From the NCBI GenBank assembly GCA_959347315.1, contig OY365808.1:4455705-4519704 (forward strand): a stretch of 64,000 nucleotides of DNA, read 5' to 3'. The notes beneath the pieces are model-generated. The model saw only the letters and a list, made by a program, of their open reading frames with translations, did no database searches and was not told the DNA's origin. How positions within the stretch are numbered: the stretch's first letter is position 1; each line of letters opens with the position of its first letter. The stretch is from Bimastos eiseni. Lineage: Eukaryota > Annelida > Clitellata > Crassiclitellata > Lumbricidae. Positions 45,002-56,530 of the stretch are shown here, in pieces. The translations under genes were made by a program, and so were the position numbers.

Positions 45002-48000
45002 GTAGGATACCAGCCATGATTCACAGCTATTCAGTTTCAATCTTCACGAAGATGTCGCAGAAGGACCGGGGGATGAATAAACAGAAGAAGATGAAGAAGA
45101 AGTAGCAAGAGGCGCTGTATAAATTCTCAGATGTGATACGATTATAACGATACTGATGATGACAGATAGGATAACGATGATGATGTTTATCATGGAGATG
45201 ATGATGACGACGACGACGACGATGATAGTGAGATTGACGCTGACAATAAAGTCGATGATGACGATGAATTCTGTCGTATTTTATAATTATGTTGTATTTA
45301 CAAATTTATATAGTGCTTCTCACAGTACAGCCTAATAATCGGTGCTCAAGATGATGAGGTTGATGACGATAATGATGATGATGACGATGATAATGCTGAT
45401 GCTGCTGCTGATGACGACGACGATGATAATGAGACGATATTGACGATGTAAATTTTAAGTAAAGGAGCGATAACATGAGTATACCTCTCTTATCCTCGTG
45501 CTGCTTTATATATGACCGAATGCCAAGATCTTTTCTGATGTCTACACAAAACTAATATTTTCCAACCACCTGACAGTTTGAGTAATTAATCCGTAATTCG
45601 GCTTTTACATACAATAAGATCTTTCATTATATCCGTTGTATTAATTACACGATTTTAGTTAGCAATTTCTTACTTCTAATACTTGAAATATATTAAGGAA
45701 ATATTTTACGTAACCCTAATAGAAAATATATCAGACATGAACCAAACTAACTTAATTAGAAACTGATAGTTAACCGTTAATTTTGTCTAATCATCATCAG
45801 TTACTGACGCCAACCATTTGGTGGCGATGGGTACGAATGAAAGATCTCTACTGTCCTCGATCACTCGTCAAGTTCTCTGCTCCTCATCCTCTTCTCAGTG
45901 TTAGTCCAACTGATCTTAATAATGTCCTCGTTTATATTGTCAGTCCAACTGATCTTAATAATGTCTTCGTTTATGTTATCTGTTCAACTGATCTTAATAA
46001 TGTCCTCGTTTATGTTGTCTATTCAAATGATCTTAATAATGTCCTCGATTATGTTGTCTATTCAACCGATCTTAATAATGTCCTCGTTTATGTTGTCTAT
46101 CCAACTAATCTTAATAATGTCCTCGTTTATGCTGTCTATTCAACTGATCTTAATAATGTCCTCGTTTATATTGTCAGTCCAACTAATCTTAATAATGTCC
46201 TCATTTATGTTGTCTATTCAACTGATCTTAATAATGTCCTCGTTTATGTTGTCTATTCAACTGATCTTAATAATGTCCTCGTTCATATTGTCAGTCCAAC
46301 TAATCTTAATAATGGCCTCGTTTGTGTGTCTATTTTACTGATCTTAATAATGTCCTCGTTTATATTGTCAGTCCAACTGATCTTAATAATGTCTTCGTTT
46401 ATGTTATCTGTTCAACTGATCTTAATAATGTCCTCGTTTATGTTGTCTATTCAAATGATCTTAATAATGTCCTCGATTATGTTGTCTATTCAACCGATCT
46501 TAATAATGTCCTCGTTTATGTTGTCTATCCAACTAATCTTAATAATGTCCTCGTTTATGCTGTCTATTCAACTGATCTTAATAATGTCCTCGTTTATGTT
46601 GTCTATTCAACTGATCTTAATAATGTCCTCGTTTATATTGTCAGTCCAACTAATCTTAATAATGTCCTCGTTTATGTTGTCTATTTTACTGATCTTAATA
46701 ATGTCTTCGTTTATGTTGTCTATCCAACTGATCTTAATAATGTCCTCGTTTAAGTTGTCAGTCCAACTAATCTTAATAATGGCCTCGTTTATGTTGTCTA
46801 TCCAACTGATCTTAATAATGTCCTCGTTTATGTTGTCAGTCCAACTAATCTTAATAATGGCCTCGTTTATGTTGTCTATCCAACTGATCTTAATAATATC
46901 CTCGTTTATGTTGTCTATCCAACTAATCTTAATAATGGCCTCGTTTATGTTGTCTATCCAACTGATCTTAATAATGTCCTCGCTTATGTTGTCAGTCCAA
47001 CTAATCTTAATAATGGCCTCGTTTATGTTGTCTATCCAACTGATCTTAATAATGTCCTCGTTTATGTTGTCAGTCCAGCTAATCTTAATAATGTCCTCGT
47101 TTATGTTGTCAGTCCAACTAATCTTAATAATGGCCTCGTTTATGTTGTCTATCCAACTGATCTTAATAATGTCCTCGTTTATGTTGTCAGTCCAACTAAT
47201 CTTAATAATGGCCTCGTTTATGTTGTTTATCGACTGATCTTAATAATGGCCTCGTTTATGTTGTCAGTCCAACTAATCTTAATAATGTCCTCGTTTATAT
47301 TGTCTGTCCAACTGATCTTAATAATGTCCTCGTTTATATTGTCTATCGAACTGATCTTAATAATGTCCTCGTTTATATTGTCTATCGAACTGATCTTAAT
47401 AATGTCCTCGTTTATATTGTCTATCGAACTGATCTTAATAATGTCCTCGTTTATATTGTCTATCGAACTGATCTTAATAATGTCCTCGTTTATGTTTCAA
47501 ACCATCAGCGTAGTCGTCGTCTTTTGCATTTCTGACTTTCTTCATCGAATCCTTGAATGTTGTGCATTGTGTGGGATTCGGTCAACAGACATTCTCTTTA
47601 CTTGGCAAAACTATTGGAGTCTTCGTTGAACGACTTATTCTTGTAGGGCTGCCTAATACTTGTCATAATATGTCGTTGCTTCCTATTTTCAGCTGTCTTG
47701 AAATCCCTGCGATATTCCGTCGCAATTCTACCATAAGAATTTTCTTCTGATCTTGCTTTGCATTGTCCAACATTAGGAAAATCGGTTGTATCATAGTCTA
47801 GTATAATTATTTTGGTCTTGATTTGATTTGTTATTGTTTGTCTAATACTTGGCAGACCTAACAAAATAACTAACAGCCAGCTTATTATTTGAGCACTGCT
47901 ACTGCCTCCTAGTCCTTGTCCTCCTCCTTCTTCTCCTGCTTCTCTCCTTCTCTTCCCTTTCATGACCCTCTTACTCCCATTCCTCGTCATACTCCCCTTC

Positions 48001-49226
48001 GTCTTCACCCTACTTGTCTTCTTTCTCTACCTCTACCCATCTTCTTTCTTTCCTCTTCCTCTTCATCATCTTCAGGTTCACATGACTCGTGGTACCATTT
48101 CTTGCATGTAGGACTAGGACATTCTTACCACGTCTCGAATGACTCATCGGCATCAATTGAAAATGAGCTTAATAAACTAAATCTTAGAATCGATCAATAG
48201 ATAGTGGGCTAATCATTGATGAAAGGTTAATACCCCATTGTTTTTCGTGTAGTTTCTCGTCGTATCGGCCACCCCTACCAGAACCGTACCCCTCCGAAGC
48301 GGAAGAAGCCCCGCACGTCCTTCTCCCGTCTGCAGATCATCGAACTGGAGAAGCGATTCCACCGCCAGAAGTACCTGGCTTCGGCCGAGAGGTCAGCCCT
48401 CGCCAAGGGACTGAAGATGACCGATGCTCAGGTCAAGACATGGTTCCAGAACAGGAGAACCAAATGGAGGTACATAGGACGCATGCGCGGCGTTTCCTTC
48501 GAATCTTATGTAATTGAAATTATAATTGCAATCGTCGTCATCATCATAGTCTTCATCGTAGTCATCATCATCATTATCGACGTCGTCGTCATCATCGTCG
48601 TCATCAGATTAACCAACAAATTTGAATCTGAGCCAGCATTAGATTAGATCGATTTAGTTATTCACACTAAATCACTATTAATAATACTATTATAATTGTT
48701 TTATTATACAATACAATACAACTGAAATTCGATATTGCCCTTCGTCCAAAACTTTTTTCTCAGAAGTGCACACACCTCGACGACGCAACTGCAGTTGTAA
48801 TGCAGAGCAATTGTGCGCCAAGGACTTGCTCGAGGTCCTTACACATTGACGCCTCGGACGAGGGTCGAACCCGCTCACTCAGCGCACACTGGCACAATAG
48901 CGACCATGAGGCCTCATGGGTGCAGTTCATTTCTCCATGAATTGATCTGGCGTTGGTGTCTTTGTTGTAGGCGACAGACGGCCGAGGAGCGAGAGGCCGA
49001 ACGACAGGCGGCCAACCGCTTCATGCTCAGCCTCCAGGCAGATGCCGGAAAGAACATCTACAACTCTCCCGATCCTCTGTGCATGAACAACGCCTCCCTA
49101 CACGCGCTTCAGAACCTCCAGCCGTGGGCAGACGACTCCAGCAGGACCTCGTCCTGTGACCATGCCCTACCCGGATATCTCGGCACCCCCGGTCCAGCGA
49201 ACACGAATTCAGCCGCCAACGTATAA
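44491..49226 (+). CDS. TLX: TLX (HOX11-class) homeobox transcription factor, three exons
   Basis: Exons 44491-45001, 48253-48469 and 48971-49226 join in phases 1 and 2 to give 327 residues (vertebrate TLX proteins are about 280-330). The order of motifs is diagnostic: eh1-like FGISEIL (63-69), FPWM (159-162, a PBX-contact motif), [19 protein letters not shown], and a homeodomain at 187-246 with Thr at position 47 (T233), Gln50 and Asn51. [13 protein letters not shown] follows, as in vertebrate TLX. TLX genes act in neural and mesodermal cell-fate specification. Invertebrates usually have one copy, so I do not assign TLX1, 2 or 3. The start is the first ATG after in-frame stops. Confidence 0.95.
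45097..45445 (+). repeat. SINE tail and GAT/GAC repeats in TLX intron 1
   Basis: AAGAGGCGCTGTATAAATTC (about 45108) is the dispersed tail motif. It is followed by GATGATGACGACGACG-type triplet runs at about 45160-45265 and 45355-45440. These runs are common next to RTE-type LINE tails, but no protein wording remains. Confidence 0.6.
45899..47495 (+). repeat. 39-bp minisatellite, TLX intron 1
   Basis: About 41 copies of a 39-bp unit (GATCTTAATAATGTCCTCGT followed by TTATGTTGTCTATCCAACT). Because 39 is a multiple of three and the unit lacks stops in several frames, it shows open frames up to 484 codons; these are artefacts. A block of about 11 units starting at 45911 recurs at 46339 with the same variants in order (GTCTTCG, GTTATCTG, CAAATGATC, CTCGATTATG, CAACCGATC). 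The offset is 428 bp, one base short of 11 units because of a deletion near 46321. The 3' third is dominated by a GGCCTCG variant, then by CTATCGAAC units. Confidence 0.95.
47496..48252 (+). other. Rest of TLX intron 1
   Basis: Contains a pyrimidine-rich CTTCTCCT stretch at about 47915-48075, which gives Ser/Leu-rich frames without meaning. The acceptor is TTTTCGTGTAG at 48242-48252. Confidence 0.6.
48253..48469 (+). CDS. TLX: TLX exon 2: homeodomain
   Basis: Encodes [18 protein letters not shown], then [38 protein letters not shown] and [18 protein letters not shown]. The recognition helix has Thr47, Gln50 and Asn51; Thr47 is the class-specific residue of TLX factors. The donor is TGGAG/GTACAT at 48469/48470 in phase 2, the same position within WRRQT as in vertebrate TLX. 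Confidence 0.97.
48510..48620 (+). repeat. GTC/ATC triplet repeat, TLX intron 2
   Basis: CGTCGTCATCATCATAGTC-type triplets at about 48530-48605. Open frames through it (I/V-rich) are read-through of exon 2 into the intron. Confidence 0.8.
48708..48908 (-). mobile_element. tRNA-derived SINE, copy 3, TLX intron 2
   Basis: In reverse complement: GAGTGAGCGGGTTCGACCC (B-box), GAGGCGTCAATG, GACCTCGAGCAAGTCC, ACAATTGCTCTGCATTACAA, GAGGTGTGTGCACTTCTGAG and GAAGGGCAATATCGAATTTC. These match copy 1 at 486-712 almost word for word. A GTATT-type pentamer tail lies at 48708-48720. It ends about 60 bp before the acceptor of the last TLX exon. Confidence 0.8.
48971..49226 (+). CDS. TLX: TLX exon 3: C-terminal region
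   Basis: After acceptor TTGTTGTAG the exon encodes [36 protein letters not shown] and ends SAANV with TAA at 49224. The conserved [10 protein letters not shown] motif directly follows the homeodomain; the tail after about NRFMLSLQ is lineage-specific. Confidence 0.94.
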
Positions 49227-50140
49227 CATCTGAGAGAGACTAAACCGAACAATGACATTCCTTTTCAGCACCGATGGTATTTCCTGCTCTGAAACAAGGA
49301 CACTCCATCATCAGCACCGATGGGACTCTCTTTTCGGCACCTACATGTAGGCCTGCTGACGGAATGGCTATCTGAAGAAACAGAGAACGGAGTATATGAG
49401 GGAAGGGAAATGGAATGACGGAAGGCATAGGTAAAAAGTCGAAAGAAGGATGGAAGAACCGAAAAATGCAAAGATCAAATTGGGAGGATGGAATATAATG
49501 ATGGAAAAAATGGGAAACATAGGGGTATGAATGAAAGGATTGACTGGCAGGAACAAAGATAGGGAAATGAATGAGATTAAGATAGACGGATAGAAGAAAG
49601 AAAGACACAGAGTCTGACAGAGAAAAACAGAGGACAATTATATATATATTATATATATATATATACATGCATTTATTAATCAATATTAATCAATGGGAAG
49701 ACAGAGATCATAAGAGAGAAAGATAAACAACTAGCGACTTAGGGATGCGCAGATGTTGCTGGAAAGGAAGAGAAGTTAAAACATGGGACGGTTTATCAGA
49801 TGGAATGAAACTCACAATGATAGGGAGCTGAAAGGATAGAAACAAATGGAAGCGGGATGGCAGAAAGTGATTGAAATGGAATGGAAAGTAGATTATTATA
49901 TTTATACAAAGATGATAAAAGAATTAGACAAACGAGAACATAAACAAGATATATGGCTATAGCCATAGCAACCTTTCTGAAGGAAGACAAGGCAATTAGA
50001 CTGTGACATAAATCACCAAACGATTGAATAAGCTAAACTTACAGACAGAAAGCCAAGACATGAACTCAACACGCAGTTTTTTAATTATTAGACTGGTTGA
50101 ATTATGTCTTCTTTCTGATCGGATAAGGATTGCGAAACCC
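49227..50140. other. TLX 3' flank
   Basis: Purine-rich on the + strand, with AGAAAG/GGAATG strings, and an AT dinucleotide tract at about 49638-49665. Minus-strand frames at 49240-49683 are Ser/Phe-rich shadows of this composition. A clear poly(A) signal is not visible. Confidence 0.5.
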
Positions 50141-50143
50141 TTA

Positions 50144-50352
50144 TGCAATACAATACAATACATTTCGATATTCGATATTGCCCTTCTTACGATTAGTTTG
50201 TAAGTTCGCACAAGCCTCGATGGCACCAAATGATGCAGATATATCTCAGAGCATTATTGTGCCTGAATGCAGTGATACCTCGGATGAGGATCAAACCGGT
50301 ATCCACCGCGTTACACGCAGACTGCTCGAATTAATCTGCCATCGTGCCACAT
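50144..50352 (-). mobile_element. tRNA-derived SINE, copy 4
   Basis: Reverse complement shows a degraded B-box (GGTTTGATCC), the sequence GCACAATAATGCTCTGAG, GAGGCTTGTGCGAACTTAC and GAAGGGCAATATCGAATATC. An ATTGTATTGTATTGC tail is shared with copy 3. The order agrees with copies 1 and 3. Confidence 0.7.
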
Positions 50353-50354
50353 GC

Positions 50355-50632
50355 ATGCGTGTATGGATGTATGTAAGTTTTTATGCGTTATTAAGTATGT
50401 ATGTATATATGTAAAGTTGTATGTATGTATTTGCGTTTTTATGTGTGTTTGAATGAAAAAATGAATGAAAATGAATGCATGTTGCTCGCATGTGTTTATA
50501 TGTACGTTTATATGTATGTATGTACGCTTGTATGTGCGTACGTACGTATGTATGTATGTATGTTTGTATGTATGTATGTATGTATGTATGTTTGTATGTA
50601 TGTATGTATGTATGTATGCGTGCATGTTCTGC
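50355..50632 (+). repeat. TATG microsatellite
   Basis: TATG-type repeats with TTTG and CGTA interruptions, immediately after SINE copy 4. Frames through it are repeat artefacts. Confidence 0.9.
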
Positions 50633-52255
50633 ATATAATTATGTATCTCGGAGTTTGTGGAACGCATATCTGCACTTATTGAATGCGTCTATGTCAGAGG
50701 CCGATTATTGTATAGGCCCTATTTAGTTTTTGTTTCCTTGATTTGTCTAATAATTTGTTTAATTTATTGAAGAGCTTGCTATAGATAGTAATATTCGATC
50801 CCTAGTTCGATTTCTGCTGCAGTTTTTGACCTTCTTCATTTAGTGATAATTATTTACTAAAATCTGCGTCAATTTGTTAATACTGATTATTCATAAGGCG
50901 CAAACATTCACGGATGTTTAACTATTTGATAAAAGTTTGTAAATGCTGAACGTTTCAGTCATGCATTGAGTTTTTCTCTTCAAAAGAAACAAATCCTGAC
51001 TGTTTAATGCTCTAAACCAATACATGGATGGCTTGTAAGTACTTGGTTTATTGTAACCTAGAGATATATCTCAACAGAAGAGGTAGCTCAAAAGAGAGAG
51101 ATAGCCAGATATGTGGGCACAAATTAGAAACAGTGGCTATAGTGTGGAAGGTGTTTATAATTACATCTTCGAAAGCGGGAACGGAGAGAGCTTAGGCCGT
51201 AAGAATAATGATAGAATTTATGAAGGGGCTGTCTTCCCTCAGTTCTTAGTGAAAATAGCATTGGAAAGGTTGAGCGAAGCTTCGTTACCCTCCCCTTTAT
51301 CCAGGCTTGGGACTGGTACAACCCGAGAACGTCAATGGCTAAGTTCAGACTTGCAACTAATTCTTTCAATAAATTTCAACAACAAAATTCTGAAGAAACT
51401 TAAGGGCTACTTTATCCGATGTTCATGATTCGGATTGTATTGTAACTGTTGGCCTACTAATTAAGTGTCTACTGGATTATTATAGCGACATGAATGATTT
51501 GACATCGATTATGTCATCAGTCCATTGAGAACAAATTTTTGGCTGAAGCCAATGCAAACTGTTTTAAAAATTAATGTAGTTAGAAAATGCGAGAACTTTG
51601 CGAAGGTTAAGGCGATCAACGTCTATTTTTTCATCAACTGCGATTCATTTTCGATTTGCAAGAATACTGACGAATGAGCATCGTAGACTATTTAACCTTT
51701 GAGACGATGGGCAAAATATGAGCTGACGATGATATTGTAGCTCTCCGACAGCGAATTAGTAAATATGGGAATGGCGAATGACGACTAGTCAAAATCATCG
51801 ACAGGATTTACGTGGAGTGAAGAGACTGCTACTATATGCCACGATCAGCCAAAGAGTCATTCAGATTGGGTTAACATCTTTCAATAATAATCGATCAACA
51901 TTTGCCGTATTGAACGAGAGATTAGCGGCCTACGTGTCAGCGTCCGATGTTTTCCAGGCGGTGCTATGTTAATTTTCCTTGCATAATACAGACATTCATA
52001 GTCATCCAACAGTCAACTGTTTCCTAACTAGATGTGTCAGTTTTAGATTCACAGGGCCTTCTGCAGACATTCTCAATTATCTACGTAGACATAGACATGC
52101 GCAGTGCGCATGGACCTTACAATGATGACTACCAGGCCAAGCTGATCGGGTGTGAATGAAAGTCTGGATCGTTGGCGTAGGTTCCGATGCAGATGAGAAA
52201 CGTGCTTAACTAGATAATCGCCAATACTCGCTTCTCATAACACTACTATCTTTAT
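50633..52255. other. Gene-free stretch
   Basis: A 105-codon frame at 51111-51428 has no domain. Part of it (about 51283-51325, TTATCCAGGCTTGGGACTGG) is the SINE piece also found at 3.9 and 14.7 kb. Nothing else is recognised. Confidence 0.45.
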
Positions 52256-52269
52256 CTCCCTCTGTCTCA

Positions 52270-52500
52270 CGCTACCCGTCCACCCGTCCATTCATCCATC
52301 CATCTATCCATCCATCCACTCATTCATACATCCACCCATTTTTCATTCATCCATCCATCTATCCATCCATCCATCCACTCATTCATACATCCACCCATTT
52401 TTCATTCATCCATCCATCTATCCATCCATTCATCCACCAATCCATCCGTGCATCTATCCATCCGTACATCTATTAGTCCCTCCACATCCATCCACATATG
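52270..52500 (+). repeat. CCAT-rich repeat with 59-bp duplication
   Basis: CATCCATC-type tract. The segment beginning CACTCATTCATACATCCACC at 52317 recurs at 52376, an offset of 59 bp, showing a recent internal duplication. Confidence 0.9.
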
Positions 52501-53263
52501 CATATATCCCGTCTATCACGCTCATTCGCTAATGTAATGCAGTCTTGAACTTAAGATTTGACATAACATTCAAATTGCTTATCCAACACAGGCTACCTCA
52601 GCCTTAATCTGACCATCTAGTTTGGGATCGCCATCGATTGATGCCTTCTGCATTAGATATTGGCGCCATATAAATACCAATGATCACACGTTCATATCTG
52701 CTAAAACAGAAGCGAAGAGTTAAGTATCCGTCCGTCCATCAAAGAGAGAGGAAGACATTGTCCAGTTTGACCTTTGGAGCATGCGATCGGTCAACCAAGC
52801 GATGACAAGGCGTTTATTGCGACCATGGAGAACAAAATAATGATAGACTCGGATGGTAATACATGTACGCATATATAATTTTCTACATACATATTTATAT
52901 GTAGGCCCTATGTATATTTATACATATATGATTATATGCAAAAGATTTCAAATGATTAAACTATATTACGTGAAGACCATAAATTATGATATATCAACAT
53001 ATTTATAGAAGGAAATTGATAGCCAATCGCGACCGAAAGCACAGAATTCGCGGGGTTTTAACATAAATTTTAACATAAACAGATAAATCAATAACTGACT
53101 ATAATCAACAATCATTCCTTTTAATAAAATGGGCGACCTAATTATGACAATGTGAGACAGTCACTTGACAAACTTATTCGGTCACTAGACTCACTGCTAG
53201 TAAATAGCATTGTTAGGCTAGAGGCAGTCATAATTTTACACGTAGGTGTATAATGTGGGTGTG

Positions 53264-53300
53264 GTCTGTGTGTGTGTGTGCGCGCGCGCGCGTGTGTTTG
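53264..53300 (+). repeat. Alternating GT/GC tract
   Basis: TGTGTGTGTGTGTG runs into CGCGCGCGCG and back to TGTGTG. Alternating purine-pyrimidine sequence of this type can adopt the Z form. Confidence 0.85.
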
Positions 53301-53621
53301 TAGGATGTGTTCGTGTGTGATATTATTTTTATGTGTGAGGCATATATGCAATATATAAAATGTATTTCAATGTGCTTGTGAGCATACGATACATTTATAT
53401 CCGACACGACATATGTTATATATAAGAAGAAAACAATTGTTGGAATTATATACCGTCTCTATTGTTTGTGTGCATACGGATGTAATGGCTGCGGTCATCG
53501 CTTGAGGGTGCAGAGGGCGCTATATAAAGCGTCCAATCAATTAAGTGAACGCCTCTGCTCCCACGAGAGGGAACAATTGAAACGAATGAACATACAAATG
53601 AAGGAGAGATGGATAGAGGGA

Positions 53622-53622
53622 G

Positions 53623-53702
<80 letters not shown>

Positions 53703-54118
53703 ACACACACAGACAGAGAGAGAGACAGACACAGAGAGAGAGACAGACAGACAAACAGAGATAGAGATATGGGGGAGTCGGAGGGAGGTGGGGAGAGAGA
53801 TAGGGAAGATATTGCGAACGAGAGATATTTGTGCATTTAGAGGGAGAGAGAGAGGCAGATAGACAGACAAACAGAGGATAAGGAAGACAGACAAACAGAC
53901 AGACAGTTAAACAGACAGAGATGCAGAAAGAAACAAGGAGAGACAGACAGACAGACAGACATACAACAGTGACAGTGACAGAGAGACAAAGAGACGGTGA
54001 GACAGAGGGATACAGAAGGAGACAAAAGGAGACAAATAAACAGAACAACGGGCAGATAAACAGAAAGAGACACAGAGACAGAGACAGAGACAGAGACAGA
54101 GACAGAGACAGAGGTAGT
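53622..54118 (+). repeat. AG dinucleotide and GACAGA-rich tract
   Basis: A pure GA run at about 53628-53698 is followed by AC, then GACAGA and GAGACA tracts to 54113. All three frames of each strand are open over long distances because of composition (ERERE, SLSLS), so none is called a gene. Just before it, GAGGGCGCTATATAAAGCG (about 53513) is the dispersed SINE tail. Confidence 0.9.
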
Positions 54119-54329
54119 GGACACGCAGAAGAAATTAATTGCGACTGTCGACTCAGCCTGCGTACCAGTTGGGTATCGCGTGTCCACAAAGAGAAGGACC
54201 CCCATCTGTCCACCTGTCATGCATGACCGCATCAGACCACATACCGACAAACGTCATAGCCTTAGCGTGCAAGAAACAGACACGAATTTCGACTTCAGTT
54301 TGACCCCATCCTTTAAACCGGAATGATTA

Positions 54330-55300
54330 TTTGCCCTGCCCTCTTCCATCTAACGGGGTTGGGGTAGAGTAGATGCGTGGAATGATGACCGATGCCATGG
54401 TCAATGTCCAGCCGCGAAGAGCAAACTCTTCCATAATGAGAGTAGACCTCAATAGACAAGTGCACGGAAAACGTAGTCTGCTTACAAAGGCGGGATCGTG
54501 TATATGATGCATATACCGTGTGTATAATGGCACATTAGATATGATATGATGGAGTTTGCTAAATAGATCTTTACAGGATAAACGTATTGAATGATCAGTC
54601 AACTACACGGTGTAACTACTCATTCACTGGTGTGAATGACTTGCGTATACATTTCGGCTGTACAGAACAACAGGTCTAGGCCCTTAGTACTTATTTTCTT
54701 GAAATTAACGAGAGAACGCCCTCTGTATCTTTCAGTAGTCTAATGTGACTACTTTGCGGTAAGCGATAACCTTAGCGACATTGCACTCCAATATGCTGCA
54801 CTGGGTGATAAGCAGTTTTCGAGACTAGGCGATTCTTGCATCCAACGACGCACAAATATTAAAACATGCATTTGCACAAATTTCATTATCATAGAACTGA
54901 CACATTTTGCATATTTCATGCGCATTTAACGATAACAGTTACTGTTCTCTGTCAACCTTTAGCCAACCGATTGATTTAGAAACTCGCGGACGAGAGAACT
55001 CCCGACTACCGCACATGATTGGAGAGCGGAAGAGAGAGAGGGGAGAGCCGTGACACTAAGGGGTGTTCTGTTACTTCACATAGTCGCTTGTTGGAAGGTC
55101 GACCGTTATGTTCTTGAACGTGCGGGGCGAATTCGTTCCGTAATATCATCGTATAAATTAGATTTTGTTTAAAACATGCATGACATGCAGACTTGTCGGC
55201 ACTTTTATGCGTCGCTCAGGACATCAACGAGGGAACGCAACATAGGCGAACGGAGACGCGGTATTATACACGCGATAGGAGAGCGCAAATGTTATGGAAA
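54330..55300. other. Gene-free stretch
   Basis: No exon or known repeat recognised. The 54327-54602 minus-strand frame has no domain. CpG content increases toward 55000. Confidence 0.45.
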
Positions 55301-55520
55301 GGCCCGGCCGGTGAATATTTCATGAATAACTGTTAGTGTTGCAATAGATCCCTTTTATTCCATTTGTTCTATTGGACAGGCTAATTAAATAGGCTGCGTT
55401 TTCAGCTTAATGTAATGACGTATCACCGTCTGGTTTTTGCCAAGATTAATGATCCCTTCAGCCGCTGCCTCAGCCGCACAGGCGCTATATTAATAACAGT
55501 TCATTCCGTCCCCCGTCGGT
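55300..55520. promoter_or_regulatory. Candidate cis-regulatory block
   Basis: Dense homeodomain-like words in a repeat-free block: GGCTAATTAAATAGG, CTTAATGTAATGACG, AAGATTAATGATCC, CATGAATAACTG. There is no coding frame. It is called only for its composition next to a homeobox gene. Confidence 0.25.
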
Positions 55521-56480
55521 TCAGAGTAAACGCCTCTGGTCGTCATTGCTGAAACAACGGTGTACCGCCATTGCAGACGATCGACTGCTTAAAAATTAAT
55601 TGAGCGACTATAGGCCTACGTTGGCCGCTGTATACGTTGCGTCCAGCCTTCTTCTTGTTCTTCAGTATGCTCCATTCCTTAAATACTGCTCACGGGACCT
55701 CTGGGTCCAAAGCGGAATTAGCAAACGTCTATTCACTTCCTTCGTTCTCTCTTCATGTAGTCCATAAAATTAATAAGTGACGTTGATTCTTTTCTCAAAG
55801 CATCATTTCTATTTTGAATTGCCAACTTCCTAACTTTGCTTCTTTCTTTCTTCTTTCCTTCCTTCCTTCTCGTGTGTGTTTGTAATAAGTTTATTTAACG
55901 ACGCATCCATGACAAGGATGATTCGCGCCTTCCCTCTCGTCCTCACGGTACTCACTATATAGGCAGCTCTGAAATACCGCGCCAGACAATATGCCAGCGC
56001 AGCAGTCAATCGTCCCCGGATTTTGACATAGCACTGGAACAATACGAAAAGCTTGGCGGACTTCATTTGGTACAGTGCCACACTGCCAGTAGATGAACCG
56101 GTTTCCTTGGTGTTTTTTGTGGACGCCAAGAAATTTTCAAAGATCTGCATTACATTACAATGCATATACATAGGTCTATAATTTGTTTTTATATTTTGTA
56201 CCTGAGGTAAATACTGATCCTTCAGGTTGATAAAGCTATTCTCCGGAGAGAGACAGATGGTTTTCTGGATTTACTTTACACTCGGCAAGATCCGGTTGCA
56301 CAAACGAGCCACGGAACGCAATAGAGTTGAAACGCCGCACCTTGGCTGACAAGCGCTGAAGTAAGTAGCGCGTATCTTTTGGTTCTCCGGTGACCATGGC
56401 TATGCGGCGCCCTACATGTAGCTCTCTGACGAATTCGAGCTCGGCAGCATTGTTATTGTTATTACTATAATTATTTTTAC

Positions 56481-56530
<50 letters not shown>

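Noticed and set aside
44520..45024. Alternative frames of 161, 109 and 86 codons over TLX exon 1
   Set aside because: Only the 44491 frame carries TLX motifs and splices in phase to the homeodomain.
45783..47237. 484-codon frame reading [13 protein letters not shown] repeats
   Set aside because: It is the 39-bp minisatellite in TLX intron 1. The frame changes at the one-base deletion near 46321, and other forward frames are also open.
53446..54250. 255- and 137-codon Ser/Leu-rich frames on the minus strand
   Set aside because: Antisense of AG and GACAGA repeats.
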